Source: Pelagibius sp050043265
GTDB lineage: Bacteria; Pseudomonadota; Alphaproteobacteria; Kiloniellales; Kiloniellaceae
Assembly: GCA_050043265.1 (NCBI GenBank)
Contig: JBHJIR010000053.1
Coordinates: 1 to 64,000, forward strand
Direction of reading: 5' to 3'
Length of the DNA stretch: 64,000 nt
Position 1 is the stretch's first letter, and each line of letters opens with the position of its first letter. The position numbers were made by a program, and so were the translations under genes. A model generated the notes under the pieces. The model worked only from the letters and a program-made list of their open reading frames with translations, searched no databases and had not been told where the DNA came from. Of this stretch, positions 11,024 through 19,494 are shown one piece after another.

Positions 11024-11482
11024 TCAGCTTTGGTGGGGCTGGCTGCGTTCGACCTCACGCAGCAGGATCTCGGTAACGACGCCTTTGCCGAGCTGGCGCC
11101 CGCAGACCTCCAGCAGGCGCTGCTTCACCAGGCCCGACTCGAAGCCGGCGTTGCGCACCAGGCGCAGGGCAAAGAGGCTGTGCATCTCGGTCAGCAGGGC
11201 GTCGCGCAGCAGCGGCATCCGCCGGGTCGTCTCTTCGACCTCCGTATCGTCGCCCAGCAGCAGGGTCACCTGCATGGTCACGTGGTGGGTGACCTCACCA
11301 CCCTGGATCAGCGAGATGACGAGTGGCGGGTCGACGGGAATGAAGATCGGATCGGGCTTGTTGATCTCGGCGATCAGATCGCTGGTCTGCTCGGCGCCGG
11401 GGCCCAGCAGGAACCACCAAGCCGCCCCGCCGCCGCCGAGCAGCAGGATCAACGCGACCACGATGAGAATGATAACCCGCAC
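11024..11482 (-). CDS. fliL: FliL-like flagellar basal body-associated protein
   Basis: A 152-residue single-span protein. The N-terminal helix IILIVVALILLLGGGGAAWW anchors it in the inner membrane. A periplasmic FliL domain follows: FIPVDPPLVISLIQ, then HVTMQVTLLLGDDTEVEETT and MPLLRDALLTEMHSL. FliL surrounds the MotAB stator and supports motor torque. No other flagellar structural gene is beside it, but motA/motB lie about 39 kb away in this window. FliL-like proteins also occur outside flagellar clusters, so the exact role is uncertain. Confidence 0.75.
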   Translation of the reverse strand: MRVIILIVVALILLLGGGGAAWWFLLGPGAEQTSDLIAEINKPDPIFIPVDPPLVISLIQGGEVTHHVTMQVTLLLGDDTEVEETTRRMPLLRDALLTEMHSLFALRLVRNAGFESGLVKQRLLEVCGRQLGKGVVTEILLREVERSQPHQS

Positions 11483-11587
11483 GGCACCGATCCTAACGCA
11501 GGGGCGGCGATTCCAAGCCCCGTCTTCCCCCCGTCTTAGGGCCTCGGGGTAAAGATGGCGTTAAGGATTAAACATTTGTAAAGGCTG

Positions 11588-12601
11588 CTAGAAATGGGTC
11601 CAGCCGCCGCTCTCCAGTGGCACGTCCGAGCCTGCCGCATCGCGCAGTACGAGGCCCGATTCCGCCCGCGCCCGGCCGATGCGGGCGATCGGCAGGCCCA
11701 GGCGGCCCGACAGCGCCGCCACGGCGTCGCGCTGGGCGGGTGCCGCGGCGAACAGCAGCTCGTAGTCGTCGCCGCCGCCCAGCAGGGCCTGGCGCGGTGC
11801 CCCGAGAAGGCTCAGCGCCGCCTGCGAAGCCGCGCTGACCGGCACGGCGTCGAGCGCGATCTCGGCGCCGACGCCTGAGGCCTCCAGCAGATGGCGGAGG
11901 TCGGCAACCAGGCCGTCCGAGACATCCAGCGCCGAACGGGCGACCCCCTCCTCCAGCAGCGCCCGGCCCAGGGCCATTCGGGGCTCCGGCAGGCGGTAAC
12001 GCTGCACCAGCGCCGCCCGGTTCGCCGTGTCCAGGGCTTCCAGATCGCCGCGCAGCACCCGCAGGCCGAGCCAGGCATCGCCGATAGTGCCGCTGACGTA
12101 GAAGTCATCGCCCGGCCGCACCGAGCCGCGGTCGAGCACCGCCTGCCCCGCCACCTTGCCGAAGGCGGTCAGGCTGAGGGTCATCGGCCCTGGCGTACCG
12201 GTGGTGTCGCCGCCGTAGAGAGCGATGCCGTAGGTCCGCTGGTCCGCCGCCAGACCTTCGCTGAAAGCCGCGATCCAGGTCTCCGCAATGTCGAGCGGCC
12301 AGGCCGAGGCCAACAGATAGCCAAAAGGCACTGCCCCCATCGCTGCGAGATCCGAGAGGTTCACCCGCAGCAGCTTGCGGGCGACCAGGTCGGGCGGGCA
12401 GTCGAGGAAGTGACGCCCCTGGATCATGGTGTCGACGGTCGCGATCAGGCGCTCGCCCGCACCGACAGGCAGCACGGCGGCAGCGTTGTGCAGGCCGAAG
12501 GTTCCGGCGGCCGGAGCCGCCAGCGGCGCGAAGTAGCGCTCGATGAGTTCGAATTCGCCGGCGCGCGGCTTCGTGCTGGAGGATTTATCGGTCGGGCTCA
12601 T
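11588..12601 (-). CDS. thiL: Thiamine-monophosphate kinase (first Asp pair missing)
   Basis: A 337-residue PurM-fold kinase that phosphorylates thiamine monophosphate to the diphosphate. Conserved pieces are GEFELIERYFAPLA, then VARKLLRVNLSDLAAMGA, GGDTTGTPGPMTLSLTAFG, ALDVSDGLVADLRHL and GGDDYELLFAA. The N-terminal metal site is unusual. Where family members read G-L-x-D-D-A-A-V-L, this one reads GLHNAAAVL (about residues 36-44), so both aspartates are absent. The codons CAC AAC GCT are clear and in frame. The gene follows nusB by 21 bases, in the usual ribH-nusB-thiL order. Activity with the altered site is open. Confidence 0.9.
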   Translation of the reverse strand: MSPTDKSSSTKPRAGEFELIERYFAPLAAPAAGTFGLHNAAAVLPVGAGERLIATVDTMIQGRHFLDCPPDLVARKLLRVNLSDLAAMGAVPFGYLLASAWPLDIAETWIAAFSEGLAADQRTYGIALYGGDTTGTPGPMTLSLTAFGKVAGQAVLDRGSVRPGDDFYVSGTIGDAWLGLRVLRGDLEALDTANRAALVQRYRLPEPRMALGRALLEEGVARSALDVSDGLVADLRHLLEASGVGAEIALDAVPVSAASQAALSLLGAPRQALLGGGDDYELLFAAAPAQRDAVAALSGRLGLPIARIGRARAESGLVLRDAAGSDVPLESGGWTHF

Positions 12602-12622
12602 GGCGGTGCGCCTTCGCCCTGT

Positions 12623-13144
12623 CTAGCTCAGCTTGGACAGATCCGCCGTGCCGCCGAACTCCTCGGCCCGCAGGACGTGGGCCAGGCGGTCGAGCAGTCC
12701 GTTGACGAAAGCGGTTTCGCGGCCGTCGTAGAAGGCGTTGGCGAGGTCGACGTATTCCGAGATGACGACCCGCGCTGGTACGTCGAGCCGCTCCGACAGC
12801 TCGAAAGTCGCGGCCTGCAGCAGCACGTGCAGCAGGATCTCCAGGCGTTCGATGGTCCACTCCTCGTCGAGCACCGCCGCCATCATGTCGTCGAGGTCCT
12901 CGTGGTGCTTGGCCACGCCTTCAACCAGTTCCGTCAGCAGCTCGCGGTTGACCGCGCCGTGCTTGAGACCCTCGATGCTTTCCCCGACGCGGTGTTCCAG
13001 GAACTCGCGCAGCACGTCCTGGGCGTCCTGGTTACCGACGATGCGCTGATAGAGGGCCTGCACGGCAAGCAGGCGGGCGGCGCTGAGGCCGGAAGGCCGG
13101 CGCAACTTGGCGCCGGGAGATTTCTGTTTGGGCGTGTCACTCAC
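12623..13144 (-). CDS. nusB: Transcription antitermination factor NusB
   Basis: An all-helical RNA-binding protein that joins NusE on boxA of rRNA leaders. Family segments are SAARLLAVQALYQRI near the N-terminus, the acidic middle EDLDDMMAAVLDEEWTIERL, and the conserved C-half ELSERLDVPARVVISEYVDL, then ANAFYDGRETAFVNGLLDRL. I chose the GTG at 13144 (VSDTPKQKSPG), which gives 173 residues. The upstream ATG at 13228 would add 28 unconserved residues and overlap the end of ribH by 52 bases. Confidence 0.93.
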   Translation of the reverse strand: MSDTPKQKSPGAKLRRPSGLSAARLLAVQALYQRIVGNQDAQDVLREFLEHRVGESIEGLKHGAVNRELLTELVEGVAKHHEDLDDMMAAVLDEEWTIERLEILLHVLLQAATFELSERLDVPARVVISEYVDLANAFYDGRETAFVNGLLDRLAHVLRAEEFGGTADLSKLS

Positions 13145-13176
13145 GGAGTACGGATCCGATCCACGGTGTCGGGGGT

Positions 13177-13656
13177 TCAACGGGGGAAAAGATGGAAATG
13201 GCGCTTTACGTTCAACATCGCCAGGCAAGCCTCGGCCGCATCCTTGCCCTTGTTCTTCTTGTCGACGGCAGCACGCACCCAGGCCTGCTCCTCGTTTTCA
13301 CAGGTCAGGATACCGTAGCCGAGCGCCAGGGTGTGTTCGCAGGCCAGGTCCTGCAGTTTGCGGGCGCTCTCGCTGCAGACATAGTCGTAGTGCGTGGTTT
13401 CGCCGCGGATGACGCAGCCCAGCGCGACATAGCCGTCGAAGCGGCGCCGTCCCGCGAAGAAATCCATCGAGCGCACCGCCATGCGGACCACGGCGGGAAT
13501 TTCGAAGACTCCCGGCACCGTCACCCGCTCGTGGGTCGCGCCGGCGGCGTCCAGCGCCACGCTGGCGCCTTCGTAAAGGGCATCGGCGATGTCCTCGTAG
13601 AAACGCGCCTCAATGATCAGGATATTCGGCGTCGCGTGGTGGTTGGCGTCGCTCAT
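13177..13656 (-). CDS. ribH: 6,7-dimethyl-8-ribityllumazine synthase
   Basis: This 159-residue enzyme condenses 5-amino-6-ribitylaminouracil with 3,4-dihydroxy-2-butanone 4-phosphate, the penultimate step to riboflavin. Visible motifs are ILIIEARFYEDIADALYEGA, then VTVPGVFEIPAVVRMAVRSM, and GYVALGCVIRGETTHYDYVC with the catalytic His in ETTHYDYV. ENEEQAWVRAAVDKKNKGKD near the end is also typical. It lies 10 bases after ribBX and 32 bases before nusB. Confidence 0.97.
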   Translation of the reverse strand: MSDANHHATPNILIIEARFYEDIADALYEGASVALDAAGATHERVTVPGVFEIPAVVRMAVRSMDFFAGRRRFDGYVALGCVIRGETTHYDYVCSESARKLQDLACEHTLALGYGILTCENEEQAWVRAAVDKKNKGKDAAEACLAMLNVKRHFHLFPR

Positions 13657-13666
13657 GCTCTTCCCA

Positions 13667-14815
13667 TCATGCTTTTCCCAGCGGTTCGATCGGGCGCTGC
13701 CCGACGACCTTCAGGCCGTAGCCTTCCAGGCCGACGATGGTGCGCTTGGTGTTGGACAGCAGGATCATTTCGCGCACGCCGAGATCGAGCAGGATCTGCG
13801 CGCCGACGCCGTAGTCGCGCAACTGGCCGCCGGCCTTGGGTTCGCCGTCGCTGCGCTGCTGCAGCGAACTGGACAGCGCATCGGCGGAGGGCTCGCGGAT
13901 CATCACCACGACGCCCCGCCCCGCCTCGGCGATCATCCGCATTGCCTGCTGCAGGTCGCCCGCCTTGCCGCTGGAGCTGTCGCCCAGCACGTCGTCCAGC
14001 ACATTGATGGCGTGCATGCGCACCAACACCGGTTGGTCGCTCTTGATGTCGCCCTGCCACAGCACGACATGCTCGGCATAATTCAGCGTGTTGACGTAGA
14101 TCGCCATTTTGAAATCGCCGCCGTAGCGGCTGGTGAAGCGACTCTCCAGACGGCGCTCGACGAAGTGGTCGTTACGCCGGCGATAGGAGATCAGGTCGGC
14201 GATGGTCGCGACCTTCAGGCCGTGGCGCTGGGCAAAGGCGATGAGGTCGTCGCGCCGGGCCATGGTGCCGTCATCGTTCATGATCTCGCAGATCACGCCG
14301 GAGGGATTGAGGCCGGCCAGCCGCGCCAGATCGACCGCCGCCTCGGTGTGGCCGGTGCGCACCAGCACGCCGCCGTCGCGCGCCAGCAGCGGGAAGACGT
14401 GGCCGGGCGTGGTGATGTCCTCGGGCCCTTTGGTCGGATCGATCGCGGTGGCGACGGTGCGCGCCCGGTCGGGCGCCGAGATGCCGGTGGTGATGCCCTC
14501 GCGCGCCTCGATGGAGACGGTGAAGGCCGTCTGGTGGCGCGACTCGTTCTTGCTGGCCATCAGCGGCAGGCCGAGTTCCTCGATGCGCTCACGGGTCATC
14601 GCCAGACAGATCAGGCCGCGGCCGTAGCGCGCCATGAAGTTGATGGCGTCGGGCGTGGCCATCTGCGCCGGGATCACGAGGTCGCCCTCGTTCTCACGGG
14701 ACTCGTCGTCCACCAGAATGAACATGCGCCCGTTGCGCGCTTCCTCGATGATCTCCTCGATGGGAGAGACCATCTCGCTGAAGGTCAGCCGCCAGGGTTC
14801 CTCGGTCTTCACCAT
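13667..14815 (-). CDS. ribB: 3,4-dihydroxy-2-butanone-4-phosphate synthase with degenerate RibA domain (RibBX type)
   Basis: A 382-residue two-domain protein. Residues 1-205 are a complete RibB: ILVDDESRENEGDLVIPAQM (acidic metal loop), SRHQTAFTVSIEAREGITTG, TPGHVFPLLARDGGVLVRTG and HTEAAVDLARLAGL. Residues 210-382 have the RibA (GTP cyclohydrolase II) fold, ending NTKRTIVGLEGYGLKVVGQR. They lack the zinc cysteines: where RibA has a C-x10-C-x-C pattern, this reads RMHAINVLDDVLGDSSSG. It is therefore likely a RibB with a catalytically dead RibA-like (RibX) domain, a form known in proteobacteria. True GTP cyclohydrolase II must be elsewhere. It lies between ribE and ribH. Confidence 0.92.
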   Translation of the reverse strand: MVKTEEPWRLTFSEMVSPIEEIIEEARNGRMFILVDDESRENEGDLVIPAQMATPDAINFMARYGRGLICLAMTRERIEELGLPLMASKNESRHQTAFTVSIEAREGITTGISAPDRARTVATAIDPTKGPEDITTPGHVFPLLARDGGVLVRTGHTEAAVDLARLAGLNPSGVICEIMNDDGTMARRDDLIAFAQRHGLKVATIADLISYRRRNDHFVERRLESRFTSRYGGDFKMAIYVNTLNYAEHVVLWQGDIKSDQPVLVRMHAINVLDDVLGDSSSGKAGDLQQAMRMIAEAGRGVVVMIREPSADALSSSLQQRSDGEPKAGGQLRDYGVGAQILLDLGVREMILLSNTKRTIVGLEGYGLKVVGQRPIEPLGKA

Positions 14816-14822
14816 TCAGGCC

Positions 14823-15455
14823 CTACAATCCATCCGTCGCTGCCATGAGGCGTTGAACGTAGCGCGCCAGCATGTCGATTTCCAGGTTGACCCGGTCGCC
14901 GGGCTGCTTGGCGCCCAGGGTGGTCACGGCGGCCGTGTGGGGGATGATGTTCACCCCGAAGACCGCACCCGAGACCTCGTTGACCGTCAGCGAGACACCG
15001 TCTAGCGCCACCGACCCCTTGGAGGCAATAAACTTCGCCAGTTCTGCCGGCGCCTCGATGCTGAGGCGAAGCGAGCCCTGCTCCGGCCGCCGCTCGCGCA
15101 CCACACCGACGCCGTCGACGTGGCCGGAGACCACATGGCCGCCCAGTTCGTCGCCCATTTTCAGGGGGCGCTCGAAATTGACCGGCGTACCCTCCTGCCA
15201 GTCCCCCAGAGTGGTGCACGACAGGGTTTCGGCGGAAACGTCGGCAGCGAACCAACGCCCTGCCTGATCAACCCCCTGGTCCACCAGGGTCAGACAACAG
15301 CCTGAGCAGGCGATCGAAGCGCCCTCGGGGATCGCCGCCGTATCGTAGCCGGTGGCGAAGACGAAGCGACTGTCACCCTGCCCCGACGCGCCGGAGCGAT
15401 CGGGAGTCTCGATCGCCTTTACGGCGCCAAGGTCGGTGATGATGCCGGTAAACAT
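14823..15455 (-). CDS. ribE: Riboflavin synthase, alpha chain
   Basis: A 210-residue enzyme that dismutates two lumazines to riboflavin. The start is the ATG of MFTGIITDLGAV, the canonical N-terminus; longer in-frame versions add unrelated residues. Two lumazine-binding repeats are visible: GASIACSGCCLTLVDQ in the first, and GSVALDGVSLTVNEVSGAVF in the second. The inter-repeat segment GDELGGHVVSGHVDGVGVV is intact. A 10-residue insertion of Gly, Ser and Asp lies near residues 17-27. The gene follows ribD by 10 bases and precedes ribBX by 7 bases. Confidence 0.95.
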   Translation of the reverse strand: MFTGIITDLGAVKAIETPDRSGASGQGDSRFVFATGYDTAAIPEGASIACSGCCLTLVDQGVDQAGRWFAADVSAETLSCTTLGDWQEGTPVNFERPLKMGDELGGHVVSGHVDGVGVVRERRPEQGSLRLSIEAPAELAKFIASKGSVALDGVSLTVNEVSGAVFGVNIIPHTAAVTTLGAKQPGDRVNLEIDMLARYVQRLMAATDGL

Positions 15456-15465
15456 GGGCTGGGCC

Positions 15466-16545
15466 TTAAGCGTCCAAGCTGAAGATATCGATGCGGTCGC
15501 GCCCAAGCTGGGCCATGGCGGCCTGCAGGAACTTAGGCGCCTGGCCCAGGCGATCAACCCCGAAACCGGACACCGCAGCTATGCCGTCACCGCCGATCAC
15601 CAGGGGCGCCTGGAACCAGGCCAGGCGGTCGACCAGTCCGCCACGCAGCAGGGAGGCCGCCAGATGCCCACCGCCCTCCACCAGCAGGCGGGTGATCCCG
15701 CGCTCGCCCAGAACCGAGAGGGCGGCGGCCAGGGAGACGTGACCGTCATCATCGGTTTCGACCTGGATGACCTCGACCCCGGCGGCCTCGTAAGCCTTCA
15801 GGCGCTCCCGCGGGTTGCCGTCGTGGGTCACCAGCAGGGTCGGGATCTCCCCCGCCCGGGCCACCAGATCGTGGGTCAGCGGCAGGCGCAGCCGGCCGTC
15901 GACCACCACGCGCAGCGGCTTGCGGTCTTCCAGGCCCGGCAGCCGCACATCGAGCCGCGGGTTGTCGAGAACCGCGGTGCCGCTGCCGACCAGGATGGCG
16001 TCGGCGCGCGAACGCAGCAGGTGCGCGCGGCGCCGCGCCAGATCACCGGTGATCCACTGGCTGTCGCCGCTGTGGGTGGCGATCCGGCCATCCAGGGACG
16101 TCGCCAGCTTCAGGACGACCAGCGGCTGCCCCTTAATCACCCGCTTCAGGAAGCCTGCATTGAGACGTTCGGCCTGCGCCCGGCAGACCCCGGCCTCGAC
16201 CGTGACCCCGGCTTCGCGCAGGATCGTCAGGCCACGCCCGGCCACCCGGGTATCCGGGTCTTCCAGGGCGGCCACGACGCGGGCCACCCCGGCGGCCACC
16301 AGGGCCTCGGCACAGGGCGGTGTCTTGCCGTGATGGGCACAGGGCTCCAGGGTCACGTAGGCGGTGGCGCCGGCGGCCGCCGCGCCGGCCTGGCGCAGCG
16401 CCTCGGTTTCCGCATGGGGACGTCCGCCCGGCTGGGTCCAGCCGCGCCCGACGATGCGGCCGTCCTTGACGATGAGGCAACCCACGGCGGGATTCGGCGC
16501 GACACGGCCCAACCCGCGCGCCGCCAGAGTCAGGGCGGCGCGCAT
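15466..16545 (-). CDS. ribD: Riboflavin biosynthesis deaminase/reductase
   Basis: A 359-residue bifunctional enzyme. The N-terminal deaminase (residues 1-140) has the zinc site HAETEAL plus PCAHHGKTPPC. The C-terminal reductase (residues 140-359) has LKLATSLDGRIATHSGDSQW and the late LLVEGGGHLAASLL. It converts diaminohydroxy-ribosylaminopyrimidine phosphate to the ribitylamino compound. The frame stays open upstream of this ATG with family-like residues (GDLQF) running into the 3' end of nrdR. No ATG, GTG or TTG is found there, so 16545 is kept, but a few N-terminal residues could be missing. Confidence 0.95.
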   Translation of the reverse strand: MRAALTLAARGLGRVAPNPAVGCLIVKDGRIVGRGWTQPGGRPHAETEALRQAGAAAAGATAYVTLEPCAHHGKTPPCAEALVAAGVARVVAALEDPDTRVAGRGLTILREAGVTVEAGVCRAQAERLNAGFLKRVIKGQPLVVLKLATSLDGRIATHSGDSQWITGDLARRRAHLLRSRADAILVGSGTAVLDNPRLDVRLPGLEDRKPLRVVVDGRLRLPLTHDLVARAGEIPTLLVTHDGNPRERLKAYEAAGVEVIQVETDDDGHVSLAAALSVLGERGITRLLVEGGGHLAASLLRGGLVDRLAWFQAPLVIGGDGIAAVSGFGVDRLGQAPKFLQAAMAQLGRDRIDIFSLDA

Positions 16546-16576
16546 GAACTGCAGGTCGCCCTGCGGTCCCTGGGGG

Positions 16577-17035
16577 CTAGTCGTCCCCGTCGCCGAGCTT
16601 GCCGATGAACTCTTCGAAATCGCGGGCCTCCCGGAAATTACGGTAGACCGAGGCGAAGCGCACGTAGGCCACCTGGTCCAGTGTTGCCAAGGCGTCCATC
16701 ACCAACTCGCCGATCAGCTTGGTCGGGATTTCCGACTCGCCGGAAGATTCCAGGCGGCGGACGATGCCGTTCACCACCCGCTCGATGCGCTCCGGATCGA
16801 CCTGGCGTTTCTGCAGCGCCGTCGTCATGGAGCGCAACAGCTTGTCGCGGTCGAAAGGCTCGCGCTTGCCGGTGGACTTCACCACCGTCAGTTCGCGCAG
16901 CTGCACCCGCTCGAAGGTCGTGAAGCGCGCGCCGCAGTTCGGACACTGACGGCGGCGCCGGATCGCCGAGTTATCCTCGGTCGGCCGCGAGTCCTTAACC
17001 TGCGTGTCCTCGTTACCGCAAAACGGACAGCGCAT
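16577..17035 (-). CDS. nrdR: Transcriptional repressor NrdR
   Basis: A 152-residue repressor of ribonucleotide reductase genes. The N-terminal zinc ribbon is MRCPFCGNEDTQVKDSRP with the second pair CPNC in RRRRQCPNCGARFTTFE. The ATP-cone domain follows (VVKSTGKREPFDRDKLLRSM to about residue 140). NrdR senses ATP/dATP and binds NrdR boxes at nrd promoters. The genes beside it, glyA upstream and ribD downstream, are the usual alphaproteobacterial neighbours. Confidence 0.97.
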   Translation of the reverse strand: MRCPFCGNEDTQVKDSRPTEDNSAIRRRRQCPNCGARFTTFERVQLRELTVVKSTGKREPFDRDKLLRSMTTALQKRQVDPERIERVVNGIVRRLESSGESEIPTKLIGELVMDALATLDQVAYVRFASVYRNFREARDFEEFIGKLGDGDD

Positions 17036-17102
17036 GGATCCCCCTCTCGTTGGGCCGCGGCTGCCACCCGGGCGGGCGGCACGCGGGCCCCTGCGTTAAA
17101 AA

Positions 17103-18419
17103 CTAGTTCCCCAGCCCGGGATAGATCGGGAAGCGGTGGCACAATGTTTTCACCTCTTCGCGCACTTCCTGCTCGACCTTTTCGTTGGCTTCCGCGCCCT
17201 TGGTGAGGCCATCGAGCACCCGGCCGATGAAAGCGCCGACCTGCTTGAACTCGTCGGTGCCGAAGCCGCGCGTGGTCGCCGCCGGCGTGCCGAGGCGGAT
17301 GCCTGAGGTGACCGTCGGCTTTTCCGGATCGAAGGGAATGCCGTTCTTGTTGCAGGTGATACCGGCGCGGTCGAGGCTTTCCTCGGCGATGTTGCCGGTC
17401 AGCTTCTTCGGTCGCAGGTCGACCAGCATCAGGTGGTTGTCGGTGCCGCCGGTGACGATGTCGAAACCTTCATCGACCATGGCCTTGGCCAGGGTCTTGG
17501 CGTTGTCGACGACGCGCTGCGAGTAGGCCTTGAACTCCGGCGTCAGGGCCTCACCGAAAGCCGCCGCCTTGGAGGCGATGGCGTGCATCAGCGGGCCACC
17601 CTGCAGGCCCGGGAAGGCCGCCGAGTTGATCTTCTTGCCGAGATCCATGTCGTTGGACAGCACCATGCCGCCACGGCCGGCCCGCAGCGTCTTATGGGTC
17701 GTCGTGGTGACCACATGGGCGTGCGGCAGCGGGCTCGGGTGGACGCCTGCGGCGACGAGGCCGGCGAAGTGCGCCATGTCCACCATGAAGTAGGCACCGA
17801 CCTTGTCGGCAATTTCGCGGAAGCGGGCGAAGTCGATGAAGCGCGGATAGGCCGAGCCGCCGGCAATGATCAGCTTCGGCTTGTGTTCCAACGCCAGCTT
17901 TTCCAGCTCCTCATAGTCGATGATGCCGTCGTCCTTGCGCACGCCGTACTGCACCGCGTTGAACCACTTACCCGAGAGGTTGGGCTTGGCGCCGTGGGTC
18001 AGGTGGCCGCCGGCGGACAACGCCATACCGAGAATGGTGTCGCCGGGCTGCAGCGGCGCCAGCGCCACGCACTGGTTGGCCTGGGGGCCGGAGTGCGGCT
18101 GCACGTTCACGAACTCGCAGCCGAACAGCTGCTTGGCGCGGGTGATCGCCAGTTCCTCGACCACGTCAACGTACTCGCAGCCGCCGTAGTAGCGGCGGTG
18201 CGGATAGCCCTCGGCGTACTTGTTGGTCAGCACCGAGCCCTGGGCCTCGAGAACCGCCAGGGAGACGATGTTCTCGGAGGCGATCAGCTCGATCTGGTCC
18301 TGCTGGCGGCGCAGTTCGCCGTTGATGGCCTCGGCGAGAGCCGGATCGGTCTCACGCAGATGGGCGGAAAAGAAGCCGTCCTGCAGGTGGAGGTTCTTGG
18401 CGGCATTCGCAGCAGTCAT
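17103..18419 (-). CDS. glyA: Serine hydroxymethyltransferase
   Basis: A 438-residue PLP enzyme interconverting serine and glycine with tetrahydrofolate, the main one-carbon source. Signatures are IELIASENIVSLAVLEAQGS, then TNKYAEGYPHRRYYGGCEYV, and VTTTTHKTLRAGRGGMVLSN with the PLP-binding Lys in TTTTHKTLRG-like context. SGIRLGTPAATTRGFGTDEF near residue 375 is also typical. It lies between rpiB (32 bases upstream) and nrdR (67 bases downstream). Confidence 0.97.
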   Translation of the reverse strand: MTAANAAKNLHLQDGFFSAHLRETDPALAEAINGELRRQQDQIELIASENIVSLAVLEAQGSVLTNKYAEGYPHRRYYGGCEYVDVVEELAITRAKQLFGCEFVNVQPHSGPQANQCVALAPLQPGDTILGMALSAGGHLTHGAKPNLSGKWFNAVQYGVRKDDGIIDYEELEKLALEHKPKLIIAGGSAYPRFIDFARFREIADKVGAYFMVDMAHFAGLVAAGVHPSPLPHAHVVTTTTHKTLRAGRGGMVLSNDMDLGKKINSAAFPGLQGGPLMHAIASKAAAFGEALTPEFKAYSQRVVDNAKTLAKAMVDEGFDIVTGGTDNHLMLVDLRPKKLTGNIAEESLDRAGITCNKNGIPFDPEKPTVTSGIRLGTPAATTRGFGTDEFKQVGAFIGRVLDGLTKGAEANEKVEQEVREEVKTLCHRFPIYPGLGN

Positions 18420-18451
18420 CTTCGCTTGCTACTCCTAGAAGAAACGGGCCG

Positions 18452-18889
18452 TCAGCCCAGCTTTTCGACACGACGGACGTGACGATCGCCCGCGAATTCG
18501 GTGTTCAGGAAGGCGGCCAGACAGTCCTTGGCGACCACATCGCCGATCAGACGGGCGCCCAGGGCCAGAACGTTGGCGTCATTGTGCTCTCGGCAAAGGC
18601 GGGCCGAGGTGATGTCGTGGCAGAGCCCCGCGCGCACCCCGGGAACGCGGTTGGCGGCGATGGAGATGCCGATGCCGGTGCCGCAGACGACCACGCCACC
18701 ATCGGCCTTGCCTGAGGCCACAGCCTCGGCAACAGCCTTGCCGAAATCGGGATAATCGACCGAATTGGTCGCGTCGTTAGTACCGAGGTCCTGGACCTCG
18801 TAACCGGAAGAACGCAACTCCTCCACCAGCTTCGCCTTGAGGTCGAAACCAGCGTGGTCGGAGCCGATAGCGATCGACTTGAATGCCAT
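18452..18889 (-). CDS. rpiB: Ribose-5-phosphate isomerase B
   Basis: A 145-residue isomerase of the RpiB/LacAB family. The diagnostic motifs are IAIGSDHAGFDLKAKLVEEL at the N-terminus and GVVVCGTGIGISIAANRVPG, whose Cys and Thr are active-site residues. The last part (SARLCREHNDANVLALGARL) is also conserved. It interconverts ribose-5-P and ribulose-5-P, the latter being the RibB substrate, and leads the run rpiB-glyA-nrdR-rib. That metabolic link is noted from known biochemistry. Confidence 0.95.
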   Translation of the reverse strand: MAFKSIAIGSDHAGFDLKAKLVEELRSSGYEVQDLGTNDATNSVDYPDFGKAVAEAVASGKADGGVVVCGTGIGISIAANRVPGVRAGLCHDITSARLCREHNDANVLALGARLIGDVVAKDCLAAFLNTEFAGDRHVRRVEKLG

Positions 18890-19073
18890 GACTTTGGGAA
18901 CGCCTGCCTGTCTCGGGAAAACCGGCGGACCCTACCATATGTCGCAATCTGATGAAAAGGCGCCACAAGGTCTCGCGGCACCCCAAGAGCGGCATAAATT
19001 GTCGCGGAGGCGCCGGATCGGCGCCGCAAGGACCCCGCTCTGGGGCCTGGACCTGGGGCCTGGAACTCCTGGC

Positions 19074-19283
19074 CTAGGCCATCAGGCCGCCGCGCTGGCC
19101 GGCGGCGCGCTTGGCCAGGACGTATTCCAGCTTGCGGGCGGCCAGCCGCTCCAACTGCACCTGCCCGGCGGAGGGCGGCCCGACGATGCTGACTTCGGCA
19201 GACGTCAGGGTGTCGACAGCGGAGACTTTCACGTATCCGCCGACGCGCTGGAATTCGAAGATGATTTCGCGTGACTGTGGCAT
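19074..19283 (-). CDS. Small conserved hypothetical protein
   Basis: A 69-residue protein starting MPQSREIIFEFQRVGGYVKV, then SAVDTLTSAEVSIVGPPSAG. Small proteins of this form occur near glyA/rpiB in related Rhodospirillales and are usually left as DUF or hypothetical. No signal peptide, membrane helix or metal motif is visible. The pattern FEFQRVGGYVKVSAVDxxT suggests a beta-rich fold. The in-frame ATG and the clean spacing before rpiB support a real gene. Function unknown. Confidence 0.65.
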   Translation of the reverse strand: MPQSREIIFEFQRVGGYVKVSAVDTLTSAEVSIVGPPSAGQVQLERLAARKLEYVLAKRAAGQRGGLMA

Positions 19284-19494
19284 GGACCTATTTTAATTCA
19301 GCTATGGCAAACAAATCCTTAACAGCACTCTGTGGCGGATTGATGACCGTCCGATGACACCCTCGCGAGGCCCGAGCGCCTGGGAAACTACCGCTTTCCG
19401 GCCCCTTGCGGCGTGGCTTTCGGCGCCCCCGGGACTGCGCTATATCTGGTCCAATCCCGCCAGCAAGGCTGATTTTCCGAGAGGTATCGTGACC

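Noticed and set aside
11891..13318. A 475-codon plus-strand frame
   Set aside because: Antisense to thiL and nusB, both firmly identified.
15352..16608. A 418-codon plus-strand frame
   Set aside because: Antisense to ribD, whose zinc and reductase motifs are clear.
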